Source of the DNA: an uncultured Candidatus Saccharibacteria bacterium
Lineage (GTDB): Bacteria; Patescibacteriota; Saccharimonadia; Saccharimonadales; Saccharimonadaceae
Direction: 5' to 3'
Assembly: GCA_938041435.1 (NCBI GenBank)
Contig: CALISR010000007.1
Span: 1-64,000, forward strand
DNA: 64,000 nt
A program made the position numbers and the translations under genes. This document shows, piece after piece, positions 40,778 to 50,281 of this stretch (position 1 is the stretch's first letter; every line of letters starts with the position of its first letter). The notes beneath the pieces are model-generated. The model had not been told where the DNA came from. It worked only from the letters and a program-made list of their open reading frames with translations, and ran no database searches.

Positions 40778-43336
40778 TCACCGCCGTCGGCGCGAACGCA
40801 CCGGGGCGTGCCCTTTGCCAAAGTAGGTGCGCCCGAGCCACTTATACCCTTCGATGATGGCAAGCGGGACGAAGAACGCCACAATCCAGACGAAGACGCC
40901 ATCGCTCCACGAGATAGGTGTCACATGGAGCCACTGCTCGAGCGGCCCAAACAGCGCGACCAGCTGGAGCACAATCGACACTGCCAAGCCACCATAAAAG
41001 GCCGTACTCCACCGCCGGGCGCGCCGCCAGACGGGCTCGTAGTCGCTGCGGGCAGCGAGAGCGCTGGCCCACTGCATTACCACCAGCGCACAGAAGGCAA
41101 TAGTGCGGGCATACCCTTCGCCATGCGAGTGATAATACATACTGTAGAGCCCCAATGTGATAACCGCCATCACTACTGCGATGAGCCCAACCCGGCTCAG
41201 CATAAAGCGGCTGAGCAGTGGCGCCTTGGGGTGGTACGGCGACCGCCGCATTGCCTGGGGCGAGCCTGGCTCGACGCCAAGCGGAATGACCATCGTTGTA
41301 TCCGTCACCAAATTGACCCACAAGATCTGCACGGGCAAGAGTGGGATAGGCAGGCCCACCAGCAGCGAGCCAATCGACACGAGCACCTCACCAAGATTCG
41401 TCGCCAGTAAATACACCACCATGCGCTTGATATTAGCGTAGATCGTCCGCCCCTCATGTACGGCACTGATGATGGAGCGGAAGTTGTTATCGAGCAGGAT
41501 AATATCACCAGCATCGCGTGCTATCTGCGCCCCCGAGCCCATCGCAATGCCAACGTTAGCATTGGTCAGCGCGGGGATATCATTAACACCATCGCCCGTC
41601 ATGGCAGTGATGTCTGTTGCATTAAGTGCTGTGAGGATACGATGCTTGTGCTCTGGTATGACCCGTGAGAAAACACGTGCTCGGGCCACCACTGTAGCCA
41701 ACTCACCGTCGCTCAATTGGTCAAGCCGTCGGCAATCATACACCTCATCGCGCCCCCGCACGAGGCCGAGTTGCCGCCCAATCTGATACGCCGTCTCGAA
41801 ATGATCGCCAGTAATCATCCGCACTGTGATGCCCGCTTGGCGTGCCCGAGCAATCGACGGCCGAGCCTCTGGCCGCACACTGTCTGCCACACCAACCAGC
41901 CCCACAAACTGCAACCCCTGACGGGCTGGCAGCTGCTCCAGCGAATCAATCGGCGCGCGAAGTGCCGTATACGCCAAGGCAATCACTCGATGCCCCTGCC
42001 CCGTGAGCTGCTGCAAAGCCTGGAGCGTCGCGCGCTTATCTGTGCTGGAAAGCCGGGCATGGCGAATGATCGCCTCTGGCGCGCCCTTTACACACAAGCG
42101 ATATTGCCCAGTGCCAACTGCCTGGAGTGTACCACTCATCGCCAGCTTGTGTTCAAAGGGAAAGAGCGTCAGACCTGCTCGGCGCTGCGGCCGCGAGACG
42201 CGCTGCTCGTTGCAATAGGCGGCAAAGGCTCGATCGAGTGGATCATACATCTTGCTTCGGCTATTAGGCAAAGTGCTGCCAGCTAGTGTTTGGAGTAGTG
42301 GCTCAGTACGGTTGCCTGGTGCCCAGACGGCCTGGACAGTGAGTTTGTTGCGCGTGAGGGTGCCCGTCTTGTCTGTAGCGATTGTCGTCACAACGCCAAT
42401 TGTCTCAATTGCCGCCATCGTCCGCACTAGTGCTTTGCGCCGCGCCATCCGCTGCATACCAATAGCCAAAATCACCGAGATTGCCACTGGCAACCCCTCC
42501 GGCACTGCGCTAACGGCAAGCGCAATCACAAACTGCAGCGCTGCGGTAAATTCCATGCCACGCCACAGTGCCAACCCAAGCGCCACCACTGATGCCACCA
42601 ACACAACGACGATGATTTGACTTACCAACTTATTGATCGTGCGCTCCACTGGGCTCGTCTCACGTGGGTGACTCGAGAGAGCCGCTAGCTTGCCATACTC
42701 AGTCGCATTTCCGGTTGCCGTCACAACAGCAAGCGCACTGCCACCAATCACAAATGACCCCTGATACAAACAATTCCGCCGCTCATAGAGCGCCGTTGCC
42801 ATGGGGAGAACTGCACTATTTTTCTCGATCGGGAGCGACTCACCTGTCAGCTGTGATTCATCCACCCGGAGCGAGCGCGCCTCGAGCACCCGCGCATCGG
42901 CCGGAATCTTATCACCCTCTTCCACGATGATCACATCACCTGGCACCAACTGCTCCGCATCGAGCGATTGTTCACCTTCATGTCGACGGACGCGCACCTG
43001 CAAGGGAACGTGCTTTTGCAGTGAGCGGATGATGCGCTCGGTAGAGAGCTGCTGTGTGTAATCGATCAGTGCACTCACCAGAATAATCGCCAAAATAATT
43101 AGTCCATCCACCACCGCCTGGTGGAAGAAACTAATCGCCGCTGCCGCAAACAGCACCAGCATAAACACCGAGCAAAATGGCTTGATGAGCCGCCGCCACA
43201 GTGGCTCGTGCACAACGCGGATAATATTCGGGCCGTAGCGCTCCAGCCGCTCAGCCACAGCAGCATCATCGAGACCACGGACGCTAGACGATAGGTCAGC
43301 CATTGTCTGCTGAGGAGTCTTGGCATGGTATGTCAT
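40778..43336 (-). CDS. Cation-transporting P-type ATPase (type II)
   Basis: 852 residues from the ATG at 43336. N-terminal cation ATPase domain (KTPQQTMADLSSSVRGL), about ten membrane helices, the actuator motif LTGESLPIEK, PEGLP in the fourth helix (ALAVSAVPEGLPVAIS), the phosphorylated Asp in DKTGTLTRN, the nucleotide-binding KGAPEAIIRH, and TGDGVNDIPALTNANVGIAM. This is the SERCA/PMR1-like class; calcium export is the likeliest activity, though Mn or Na/K cannot be excluded. It has a leaderless promoter (TGCTATAAT, 43346-43354). Confidence 0.93.
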   Translation of the reverse strand: MTYHAKTPQQTMADLSSSVRGLDDAAVAERLERYGPNIIRVVHEPLWRRLIKPFCSVFMLVLFAAAAISFFHQAVVDGLIILAIILVSALIDYTQQLSTERIIRSLQKHVPLQVRVRRHEGEQSLDAEQLVPGDVIIVEEGDKIPADARVLEARSLRVDESQLTGESLPIEKNSAVLPMATALYERRNCLYQGSFVIGGSALAVVTATGNATEYGKLAALSSHPRETSPVERTINKLVSQIIVVVLVASVVALGLALWRGMEFTAALQFVIALAVSAVPEGLPVAISVILAIGMQRMARRKALVRTMAAIETIGVVTTIATDKTGTLTRNKLTVQAVWAPGNRTEPLLQTLAGSTLPNSRSKMYDPLDRAFAAYCNEQRVSRPQRRAGLTLFPFEHKLAMSGTLQAVGTGQYRLCVKGAPEAIIRHARLSSTDKRATLQALQQLTGQGHRVIALAYTALRAPIDSLEQLPARQGLQFVGLVGVADSVRPEARPSIARARQAGITVRMITGDHFETAYQIGRQLGLVRGRDEVYDCRRLDQLSDGELATVVARARVFSRVIPEHKHRILTALNATDITAMTGDGVNDIPALTNANVGIAMGSGAQIARDAGDIILLDNNFRSIISAVHEGRTIYANIKRMVVYLLATNLGEVLVSIGSLLVGLPIPLLPVQILWVNLVTDTTMVIPLGVEPGSPQAMRRSPYHPKAPLLSRFMLSRVGLIAVVMAVITLGLYSMYYHSHGEGYARTIAFCALVVMQWASALAARSDYEPVWRRARRWSTAFYGGLAVSIVLQLVALFGPLEQWLHVTPISWSDGVFVWIVAFFVPLAIIEGYKWLGRTYFGKGHAPVRSRRRR

Positions 43337-43345
43337 AATAGATCT

Positions 43346-43351
43346 ATTATA
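43346..43351 (-). promoter_or_regulatory. Leaderless promoter of the P-type ATPase
   Basis: Minus-strand TGCTATAAT, ending nine bases before the ATG at 43336. Confidence 0.6.
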
Positions 43352-43396
43352 GCACAAGAAGCATAAGCGTTCTGGACAAATTACCGTACATCAGCG

Positions 43397-43402
43397 TATA
43401 CT
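43397..43402 (+). promoter_or_regulatory. Leaderless promoter of the 43409 gene
   Basis: TATACT ending six bases before the ATG at 43409. Confidence 0.55.
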
Positions 43403-43408
43403 AGAGCC

Positions 43409-43633
43409 ATGACAAAAGCTCCACACACCACTGTAACCAAAACCAAGGCAGTAGCCAAAAAATCATCAAAGCGCACTAGCGCATCAGCCACTCACCCCTC
43501 ATCACACTACGCCAAGCAACCCAAGACCATTGACTACTACCCCAACCGCATGACCATCGCCGTCTCAGTGCTGGCTGGCACAGGACTTGTCTTGCTGTGC
43601 TTGATGGTGCGGATGACGGTGATTGTAGAGTAA
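43409..43633 (+). CDS. Small single-span membrane protein
   Basis: 74 residues. The first 46 are basic and rich in K, T and S (TKTKAVAKKSSKRTS), then KTIDYYPNRM leads into one membrane helix (about 48-70) with a very short outer tail (MTVIVE). No family recognised; similar small proteins are often overlooked. It is divergent from the P-type ATPase, 72 bases between the starts. Confidence 0.5.
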   Translation: MTKAPHTTVTKTKAVAKKSSKRTSASATHPSSHYAKQPKTIDYYPNRMTIAVSVLAGTGLVLLCLMVRMTVIVE

Positions 43634-43765
43634 GCACACTAAAGTAACCAGGCCACCCGTAGTTATATTTCATTTTCAATGATAAATACCACACTTTTTA
43701 CAGGCAAGAGTTGATAACCCGGCCGATTAGCACTCTCGGTTATGGCACAGTGTGTTATAGTGTGC

Positions 43766-43771
43766 TATAGT
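43766..43771 (+). promoter_or_regulatory. Leaderless promoter with tandem -10 repeats
   Basis: TGCTATAGT ending eight bases before the ATG at 43780. An 11-base period repeats the box (GTGTGTTATA then GTGTGCTATA), giving two overlapping -10 candidates in a row. Confidence 0.55.
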
Positions 43772-43779
43772 GTGTCATT

Positions 43780-46275
43780 ATGACACATCGTTTTTCTATT
43801 TTTCAGGGGCGGCGGCGCCCGATGCTTTTTGTTGCACTTGGTGTGAGTATTACCCTGCTTGTAGGGAGTGTTATTGCTCTCTATTTAGTATCGCAGCCAA
43901 GTGCTCAGTCACCCAATGGCCGCAAAAAAACAATCGACCTTCTTACCAAGACAAATACCCAAACGCAGCAGCGTCGCATCACCTCACAGTTGGGTTTTAG
44001 TCTAGAGTACGACCCAGGAGTTATGACAGCAGAGGGGATTGTCCAAAATCCCAACAGTGAGCCAGGAACATTTCAGGGGCAAACATATAATGGCGATCAA
44101 CTCCAAGAGGCACGCAACTACGGCATCATTACCCTACACCTCACTAACAAGACGTCTAGTACACCACAGCCAGCCGCTGCGCAGCAGTCACAACTTACTA
44201 TTACCGCTAACCGTAACAAAAATTACTTCGGTAGCAAAGACAGCATCCCTGAGTACAAGGGGAAGTCTAACCTTGATATCATCACGCAAGAGAAACGCAA
44301 AAGCCTTGCTCATGCTGGACGTGATGATGAGATCAACGAACGCGCTATTACGATCGCAGGCAAAAAATATCGTGAGCTTCACGTCAAACATCGCCTCAAA
44401 GCTCTTAATGGTCAGCTCACTATTTGGCGACAATCCTACTACTACCTAACCGTCCAGCACGACCGACCATACTGGCTTGCCGTAACCAACCTACCTGCCA
44501 ATGACCGCGATGCGCTCACTACCTGGCAAAATGTAATCTCTCGCGTCTCCTACACACAGCCACAGGACGGTGCGCTATCTTCTAGCCAGCCCGTGATCGC
44601 ACGCCTAGCTGCAGCCAATACACCAACCGACACAGCTAACATCCACGGCACAGTCGGCGACGACATTATGCTCAGTGTGGTAGCAAAAAATCAGTTAGCA
44701 ACAGTTAGAGTTGGTGCAATGCGCTGTGCTCGCCTCACCTTTCGTGTCCAGAGTAATACACTCACACTAGCAAAGGCTTGCAATGGTGGCATTGGGAGTG
44801 GGTCGATTGTGTCATCGGATGGCGTTGTTGTCACTAATGGTCACGTTGTCGAAACAACCGATACTGATCTCCTTGCCAACGCCTTCCCAACCTCCCAACA
44901 AGAGTGGGATAACTACGTCCAATTTGTCACTGGAGCGGGTTATGCAACTGAGACGCAGATACGCGAGCTTATCAGCCAAGTCGAAAACGATGATATGGCT
45001 GCCGCCCAAAAGCTTATAGCCTATCTGCAGCTTGTGCCAAAATCTAACATTACAGTAAGTAACAGTCGCACCGACTACGTTATCCAGACATCTGATGATC
45101 CAATCCGCCTTACAGAAGAAAATACCTGGCAAAAATCTGCCACCAACAAAACTGCGACACTCATTGACAAAGAAGTTGATACAGGTGATGTCGATCTCTC
45201 GTCTCGATATACCGACGTTGCACTCCTCAAGATGAGCGGTACATTCCCAACGATCCAGCAGCTGTCGTCGCTCAGCTCAGTCCAAAACGGCGACCGCATT
45301 ACTGCAGTAGGGTACCCAGCGCTTGTTGATGGTGGCATTAGCACTAAGCAGTCTCGCACCATACCCACCGTTTCTACTGGTACGACAAGCAGGACACTGC
45401 GTGATGGCGGCGGGCACTCGCTTATTTTGACTACTACCGAGATCTCTTCTGGCAGTAGTGGTGGCCCTGCTTTTAATGCGAAGGGTGAGCAAGTTGGTAT
45501 CACAACATATGCGCGAGAATCATGCACGAAAGAAGAATCGTGCTTTGGTAGCGGTATTGCCCGAGATGCACAAGACGCACAAACTATGGCAACCAAGCAG
45601 CGTGTCTCCATTACCACCAATGGTGAACTCACTAAACTATGGCAGACGGGTATCGATGAATTTGTTGCTGGGCGCTACAGCGCTGCAGCACGGTCATTTA
45701 GTAGCCTCAACAGCAAATACCCAGGTAATTATCTTGTAACAAAATTCCTATCAACCGCCCAGAATCAACCACGAGATGAAACCGACCAGACTACAACACC
45801 TAGCCCAGATGCTCGCAATGCAGACCCAAGTACAAATCCTGATACTAGCATCGATTACTCCTACACTCCGCTCACATCAAGCGAACGTAGTACGGTTGTC
45901 ATACTTATCATCTGCTTTATGGTAATTATCGTGGTCGCGATTGCAGTAATTGGCTTCGCTATCTGGGCTGGCACCCGCAAGAAGAACTCTACTCAGCCGC
46001 GTTATCCCTACCCATTAGGGCCAACAGCGCAGCCTGGGCAACCACCCGTTGGCTACACAAGTCAGCCACAACCACCCGTCCAGCAACCATATTATCCGCC
46101 CCAGTCTCAACCTCAGTCATATCCACCAGCTCAGCAAGTTACACCAGCGCAGGCGCCTATGGCGCAGCCAGCAACACAGTCTTCATCACCAACTGATCCA
46201 CTACCGCCACAGCAGCCGCAGGCTACTCAACCCTCAGCACCGACTGAGTCATCTACTCCCGCTCCATTCGAGTAA
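43780..46275 (+). CDS. Large membrane-anchored trypsin-like protease with two TM segments
   Basis: 831 residues. N-terminal anchor (about 14-38), a region of about 290 residues of unknown fold, then a trypsin-like domain with His355 (VTNGHVVE), Asp479 (YTDVALLKM) and Ser560 (SSGSSGGPAF). Between His and Asp lie about 124 residues, much more than in HtrA, with a helical insertion. A helix pair like a single TPR follows (about 620-655), then a second membrane helix (about 710-735) and a Pro/Gln-rich cytoplasmic tail of about 90 residues. Both ends should be cytoplasmic with the protease outside. The role is probably envelope proteolysis or signalling. Confidence 0.82.
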   Translation: MTHRFSIFQGRRRPMLFVALGVSITLLVGSVIALYLVSQPSAQSPNGRKKTIDLLTKTNTQTQQRRITSQLGFSLEYDPGVMTAEGIVQNPNSEPGTFQGQTYNGDQLQEARNYGIITLHLTNKTSSTPQPAAAQQSQLTITANRNKNYFGSKDSIPEYKGKSNLDIITQEKRKSLAHAGRDDEINERAITIAGKKYRELHVKHRLKALNGQLTIWRQSYYYLTVQHDRPYWLAVTNLPANDRDALTTWQNVISRVSYTQPQDGALSSSQPVIARLAAANTPTDTANIHGTVGDDIMLSVVAKNQLATVRVGAMRCARLTFRVQSNTLTLAKACNGGIGSGSIVSSDGVVVTNGHVVETTDTDLLANAFPTSQQEWDNYVQFVTGAGYATETQIRELISQVENDDMAAAQKLIAYLQLVPKSNITVSNSRTDYVIQTSDDPIRLTEENTWQKSATNKTATLIDKEVDTGDVDLSSRYTDVALLKMSGTFPTIQQLSSLSSVQNGDRITAVGYPALVDGGISTKQSRTIPTVSTGTTSRTLRDGGGHSLILTTTEISSGSSGGPAFNAKGEQVGITTYARESCTKEESCFGSGIARDAQDAQTMATKQRVSITTNGELTKLWQTGIDEFVAGRYSAAARSFSSLNSKYPGNYLVTKFLSTAQNQPRDETDQTTTPSPDARNADPSTNPDTSIDYSYTPLTSSERSTVVILIICFMVIIVVAIAVIGFAIWAGTRKKNSTQPRYPYPLGPTAQPGQPPVGYTSQPQPPVQQPYYPPQSQPQSYPPAQQVTPAQAPMAQPATQSSSPTDPLPPQQPQATQPSAPTESSTPAPFE

Positions 46276-46304
46276 TGATAGCGTCGGCCACCAGCAAATT
46301 GTGG

Positions 46305-46310
46305 TATACT
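46305..46310 (+). promoter_or_regulatory. Leaderless promoter of the permease gene
   Basis: TGGTATACT ending seven bases before the ATG at 46318. Confidence 0.6.
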
Positions 46311-46317
46311 AAAGACC

Positions 46318-47451
46318 ATGAGAGTACGAATAGAGATAGACACAAAGACCTTTGTGCGGTTTTGGCTGGTAGTAATTGGTTTTGCCTTTGCAATCCTCGC
46401 GATTTATCTGGCGCAGACTGCCTTGATTATGATTGGCACGGCGGGGTTCCTCGCGCTGGCACTCAATGGGCCAGTCAATGCCATCGTCGAGCGCTTGCCT
46501 AACCGCAGCCGCACACTCAGCACCGCACTCGCTTTCATTAGTATTGTGGCACTACTTGGAGTGGTTCTCGTGCTCGTGGTACCACCTATCGTCCAGCAGA
46601 CAAGCAAGTTTATCGATGCCCTGCCAGGGATGATCCATACAGCAGGCGAGCAGTGGCACAGCTTTGGTACTTTTGCCGAGCAGTATCATATTCAGGCACA
46701 AGTCAATCAAGTAGTCGAGAGCGCACGCGGCAGCGTCGAGTCCTGGACGCGTGGCCTCAGTGGAAACCTCCTTGCCGGCATTAGCTCCGTCTTCTCTGCA
46801 GTCGGCTCAGGGTTCTTAGTGCTCGTCCTCACCTTCTTGATGCTGACAGAAGGGCCAGCCTGGGCTGAGCGCTTTTGGGGGCTCTACCGCGACCAAGCTA
46901 CGATGGAGCGCCACCAAAAGGTCGCTCACCGCATGCACGCTGTGGTAGCAGGCTATGTGACAGGGCAGCTCACGATCTCAGGCATTGGTGCTCTCTTTGC
47001 TGGTGCGGCGGTCTTTGTACTCAGCCTCTTTTTCTCGGCTATTCCAGGCAACCTTGCACTTGTCACCATTGCCGTCACCTTTGTCCTAGCCCTCATCCCT
47101 ATGTTTGGCGCTACGATTGCCGGGGTGATGATCTCCCTTTTGCTTGGCTTTAATGCTTTGCCAGGCGGCCTCATCTTTGCAGCATTTTTCATCATCTACC
47201 AGCAGATCGAGAATAACTTCATCTCGCCCACTATTCAATCGCGCAAGATTGAGCTCACACCACTGATTGTCCTTGTTGCCATCACCATCGGCCTCTACGT
47301 CTTTGGTATCATCGGCGGTCTCATCTCCATCCCCATCGCTGGCTGTTGCAAAGTCCTACTAGACGACTATCTCGAGCATAATGCCCACGCCCGTGAAGAC
47401 TCCACCAAGCCACTGGCTAAATTGGTGGAGAAGATTAAGGGCGAGAGTTAA
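46318..47451 (+). CDS. AI-2E family transporter (PerM/YdiK)
   Basis: 377 residues with about eight membrane helices. The central pattern (a long loop after the second or third helix, then a helix block with FVLALIPMFGATIAGVMIS and IYQQIENNFISPTIQSRKI) is typical of the AI-2E/PerM family, whose members export autoinducer-2, act as Na+/H+ antiporters or have unknown substrates. LIVLVAITIGLYVFGIIGGL near the end is also characteristic. It has its own leaderless promoter and sits 42 bases after the large protease gene. Confidence 0.9.
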   Translation: MRVRIEIDTKTFVRFWLVVIGFAFAILAIYLAQTALIMIGTAGFLALALNGPVNAIVERLPNRSRTLSTALAFISIVALLGVVLVLVVPPIVQQTSKFIDALPGMIHTAGEQWHSFGTFAEQYHIQAQVNQVVESARGSVESWTRGLSGNLLAGISSVFSAVGSGFLVLVLTFLMLTEGPAWAERFWGLYRDQATMERHQKVAHRMHAVVAGYVTGQLTISGIGALFAGAAVFVLSLFFSAIPGNLALVTIAVTFVLALIPMFGATIAGVMISLLLGFNALPGGLIFAAFFIIYQQIENNFISPTIQSRKIELTPLIVLVAITIGLYVFGIIGGLISIPIAGCCKVLLDDYLEHNAHAREDSTKPLAKLVEKIKGES

Positions 47452-47523
47452 GGTTGTAGTTTTCTCTATACACCATCACCATTTTGTGCTACCGTACTCC
47501 TGTCGTATGCGGGATTCATCACA

Positions 47524-48201
47524 TCATAATACTCTCGGTACGCAGCGGTGCACCACCTTTTGGCCTCGCATGCATAGCTGCACAACTGGTGCAATGACCC
47601 CTGTTTTCTTGAGTGTATCGGGCGATGACCAATCGTAGCATGGTCTCCCTTTATTACCATATTCAATTGGCGCAACGACTAGATTGTAATAATGATGCAT
47701 CAGCACTAGCGCACGTAGCGGATCGACAAGCGGCGCTGCTGCCATCGGCTCATCAGACGTATCAAGCTCTAGTGCCTGCCATGCTTCGTCAGGTATCTCC
47801 TCAGCCTTCTCGGGTACATTATACTCATCGTAACCCACAGCCAACCCATTGCCGTCGTAGCCAAGGTCTGGCAGCTTCTTGGCATAGTCTGGCAGGTACG
47901 CCGCGATGGCAAGGTTAATATTCTCGGGTAGGGTTTTGCCTATGTCATAGCCTGTTCGCTCAGTCAGCGGCAAATCCTCAGGTGGCAGCCCAGCACTGAG
48001 GTACGCTTCACACACGATGAGGTCACCTAGTATAATAGTCGCTTCGTTGATATCATGATTACTATATTCGCTATTCTCATATGCTCTGCACCGCACTGCA
48101 TCATACACCGCGTTTAAAGCGGCAATCTTCTGGTCTGATTGTGATGGTTCTTGCTCTGCCTGTGGGATGGCAGCCTCTCCTGATAGAGTTTCGTGATTCA
48201 T
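47524..48201 (-). CDS. Unknown soluble protein
   Basis: 225 residues from ATG 48201 (MNHETLSGEAA). Acidic, no membrane segment, no recognised domain. The middle (DINEATIILGDLIVCEAYLSA) looks helical, and the C-terminal half has YYNLVVAPIEYG and CYDWSSP. No clear ribosome site. It may be lineage-specific. Confidence 0.5.
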   Translation of the reverse strand: MNHETLSGEAAIPQAEQEPSQSDQKIAALNAVYDAVRCRAYENSEYSNHDINEATIILGDLIVCEAYLSAGLPPEDLPLTERTGYDIGKTLPENINLAIAAYLPDYAKKLPDLGYDGNGLAVGYDEYNVPEKAEEIPDEAWQALELDTSDEPMAAAPLVDPLRALVLMHHYYNLVVAPIEYGNKGRPCYDWSSPDTLKKTGVIAPVVQLCMRGQKVVHRCVPRVL

Positions 48202-48330
48202 ATCGACTATGATGGGGCATCCCTTGGTGCTTGTCAAGCAATGCATGTGAATATACTTGCGTCTATTTGTACAATATATTATTCTAATAGTGTAATCTGC
48301 GTTATATCTAATACATACGAAGGAGATGAA

Positions 48331-48669
48331 ATGCTTGAGAGGTTTAAGTTATTCAGAGAAAAAGACCCTACTAAACCATCTTTGAGAGGGTCAGAAGTTT
48401 ATGTTCACTCGGGCCTGTGGGATCCATGGGGAGCACTTGAAGGTGATGGGATTGACGACCCGGATGAAGTACGGTATCTCGTTGAAATTATAGAAGCATA
48501 TAATGCTACCGACGACACAACACCGGAGGGCGCTGCTGAGCGAGAAAGACTTGCAAATGAATTTACTAGAGCGGTAGAACTCGGGCACGCTGCTGTGCTA
48601 GAAAGCAACACAGACACAGTATCAGAGCTTCGTAATCCAGAGGATCGTACTGACACTAGCAATGTGTAA
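48331..48669 (+). CDS. Unknown small acidic protein
   Basis: 112 residues from the ATG at 48331, chosen for its GAAGGAGATGAA ribosome site; the longer frame upstream overlaps the divergent gene. The N-terminus is basic (LERFKLFREKDPTK), then SEVYVHSGLWDPWGALEGDG and an acidic helical remainder. No family recognised. A terminator hairpin follows at 48708-48736. Confidence 0.6.
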   Translation: MLERFKLFREKDPTKPSLRGSEVYVHSGLWDPWGALEGDGIDDPDEVRYLVEIIEAYNATDDTTPEGAAERERLANEFTRAVELGHAAVLESNTDTVSELRNPEDRTDTSNV

Positions 48670-48707
48670 GGATTTCTAAACATTACCTATCGTCACACCA
48701 AGCCTCA

Positions 48708-48736
48708 AATGACGACCCTCCAGTAGGGTCGTCATT
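48708..48736 (+). terminator. Terminator hairpin
   Basis: Perfect 12-bp stem AATGACGACCCT / AGGGTCGTCATT with a five-base loop, between convergent genes. The U-tract is weak on the plus side; on the minus side the arm itself supplies a short T run. Confidence 0.7.
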
Positions 48737-48766
48737 CTATCATCTCTCGTACTTTACCAGGCGTCA

Positions 48767-50281
48767 CTATGGTTTATCAGAGATTATTGAGCGATTTTCT
48801 ATTTTCTCTTCCGCCCACCACCACACCGGCCCTTGCGGTGTATCACGCACGGCGATGTGTTGCGCGATGAGATCAGCACGCAGGCGGTCGGCTGTGGGCC
48901 AATCGCGGGCTTCGCGAGCACGCTGGCGCTGGAGGATGAGCTGCTTTGCCTCATCGGTAATGTCTGGCGTCGACTCACGGAGGTCGAGACCAAGTAGCTG
49001 ATCGATCGCCACCAGCAACTCCTCCAATCCACGATGGTACACTGCTGCCAGTGGCCGCGCTAGCACCCGATCAAATGCTTCATCGATGAGCCGCAGCGCC
49101 TCGGGGGTATTCAGGTCATTTGCGAGCGCCTCGCGCACTGCCCCACTTGCTGCCAGGAGCGATACATGACCCGATTGTTCGTCACTCTTGCGCTGGTCAT
49201 CATCCAGACTCTCATACGTCTGGTGACGCAGACACGCCACTTCATACCACTTGCGCAGGCGGTTGCGCGCTGCACTGAGATTTTCCCAGCTAAAGTTCCC
49301 CTCGTGCGAGTAGTGGCTCTGTAAGACGAATAACTTGTACTCCATGGGGGTGTAGCCCCGCTCAGCGAGGTCCGTCAAGGTGTAACCATTGCCCAGGCTC
49401 TTGCTGATCTTCGTGCCATTAACCTTGAGGTGGTTACAGTGCAGCCAGTAGTGGGCAAAGGGTTGGCCCGTCGCAGCCTCGCTTTGAGCAATCTCGTTGC
49501 TGTGGTGTACAGGAATATGATCAATCCCACCAGTGTGGATGTCGAGCGTCGCGCCAAGGAAGTGCATTGCAATCGCCGAGCATTCCAAGTGCCACCCCGG
49601 GAAGCCCATCACTGGCGCGCCATCTGTTGGTGGTTGGTCGAGCAGCTCCGGTGGCGTGGGCCACTCCATGTCGCGCTTGACGCCAGCTGGCGAAAACTTC
49701 CATAGAGCAAAATCGCTCGCGTGGCGCTTCTCGCTATTGGGGCCAATCCGTGCCCCCGCCCGCAAGGCTCGCAGATCGAGCCGGGCAAAGTCTGCATAGG
49801 CCGGGAAAGTACTGGTATCAAAATAAATCCCATCACTCGTCTGGTAGGTGTGCCCCTTACGTTTGAGAGTAATGGCAAGCTGGATTTGCTCGTCAATATA
49901 GTCGGTGGCACGGGCCAGCTGACTCGGCTGTGTTAAGTGCAACGCGTTCATCCCGCGAATGAAGTCATCGGCGTAGAATTTAGCAATCTGCCAAGCAGTC
50001 TTACCCTCGCGGCGTGCACCCTTCTCGAGCTTGTCTTCGCCTTCATCAGCATCGCTTGTCAGGTGGCCGACATCGGTGATATTCATCACACGCTCCACCT
50101 CATAGCCCTCCGCCTGAAGCATGCGCACCAGGATATCCCAGTAGATATACGCTGCCCAGTTGCCAACATGTAAATAGCTATACACTGTTGGCCCACAGGT
50201 GTAGAGCGACACCTTGCCAGGATGGAGCGGTACAAATGTATCGAGGTGACGGGTCAGTGTATTGGCAAACTTAATCGCCAT
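48767..50281 (-). CDS. cysS: Cysteinyl-tRNA synthetase
   Basis: 504 residues from ATG 50281, which lies inside the 3' end of the DHH gene (11-base overlap). Class I signatures: zinc Cys29 in LYTCGPTVYSYLHVGN (HIGH motif as HVGN), the conserved GWHLECSAIAMHFLG zinc site, HHSNEIAQSEA and the KMSKS loop as KISKS. The C-terminal DALR-like and tail regions are present (QRAREARDWPTADRLR). It charges tRNA-Cys. Co-transcribed with the DHH phosphoesterase. Confidence 0.95.
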   Translation of the reverse strand: MAIKFANTLTRHLDTFVPLHPGKVSLYTCGPTVYSYLHVGNWAAYIYWDILVRMLQAEGYEVERVMNITDVGHLTSDADEGEDKLEKGARREGKTAWQIAKFYADDFIRGMNALHLTQPSQLARATDYIDEQIQLAITLKRKGHTYQTSDGIYFDTSTFPAYADFARLDLRALRAGARIGPNSEKRHASDFALWKFSPAGVKRDMEWPTPPELLDQPPTDGAPVMGFPGWHLECSAIAMHFLGATLDIHTGGIDHIPVHHSNEIAQSEAATGQPFAHYWLHCNHLKVNGTKISKSLGNGYTLTDLAERGYTPMEYKLFVLQSHYSHEGNFSWENLSAARNRLRKWYEVACLRHQTYESLDDDQRKSDEQSGHVSLLAASGAVREALANDLNTPEALRLIDEAFDRVLARPLAAVYHRGLEELLVAIDQLLGLDLRESTPDITDEAKQLILQRQRAREARDWPTADRLRADLIAQHIAVRDTPQGPVWWWAEEKIENRSIISDKP

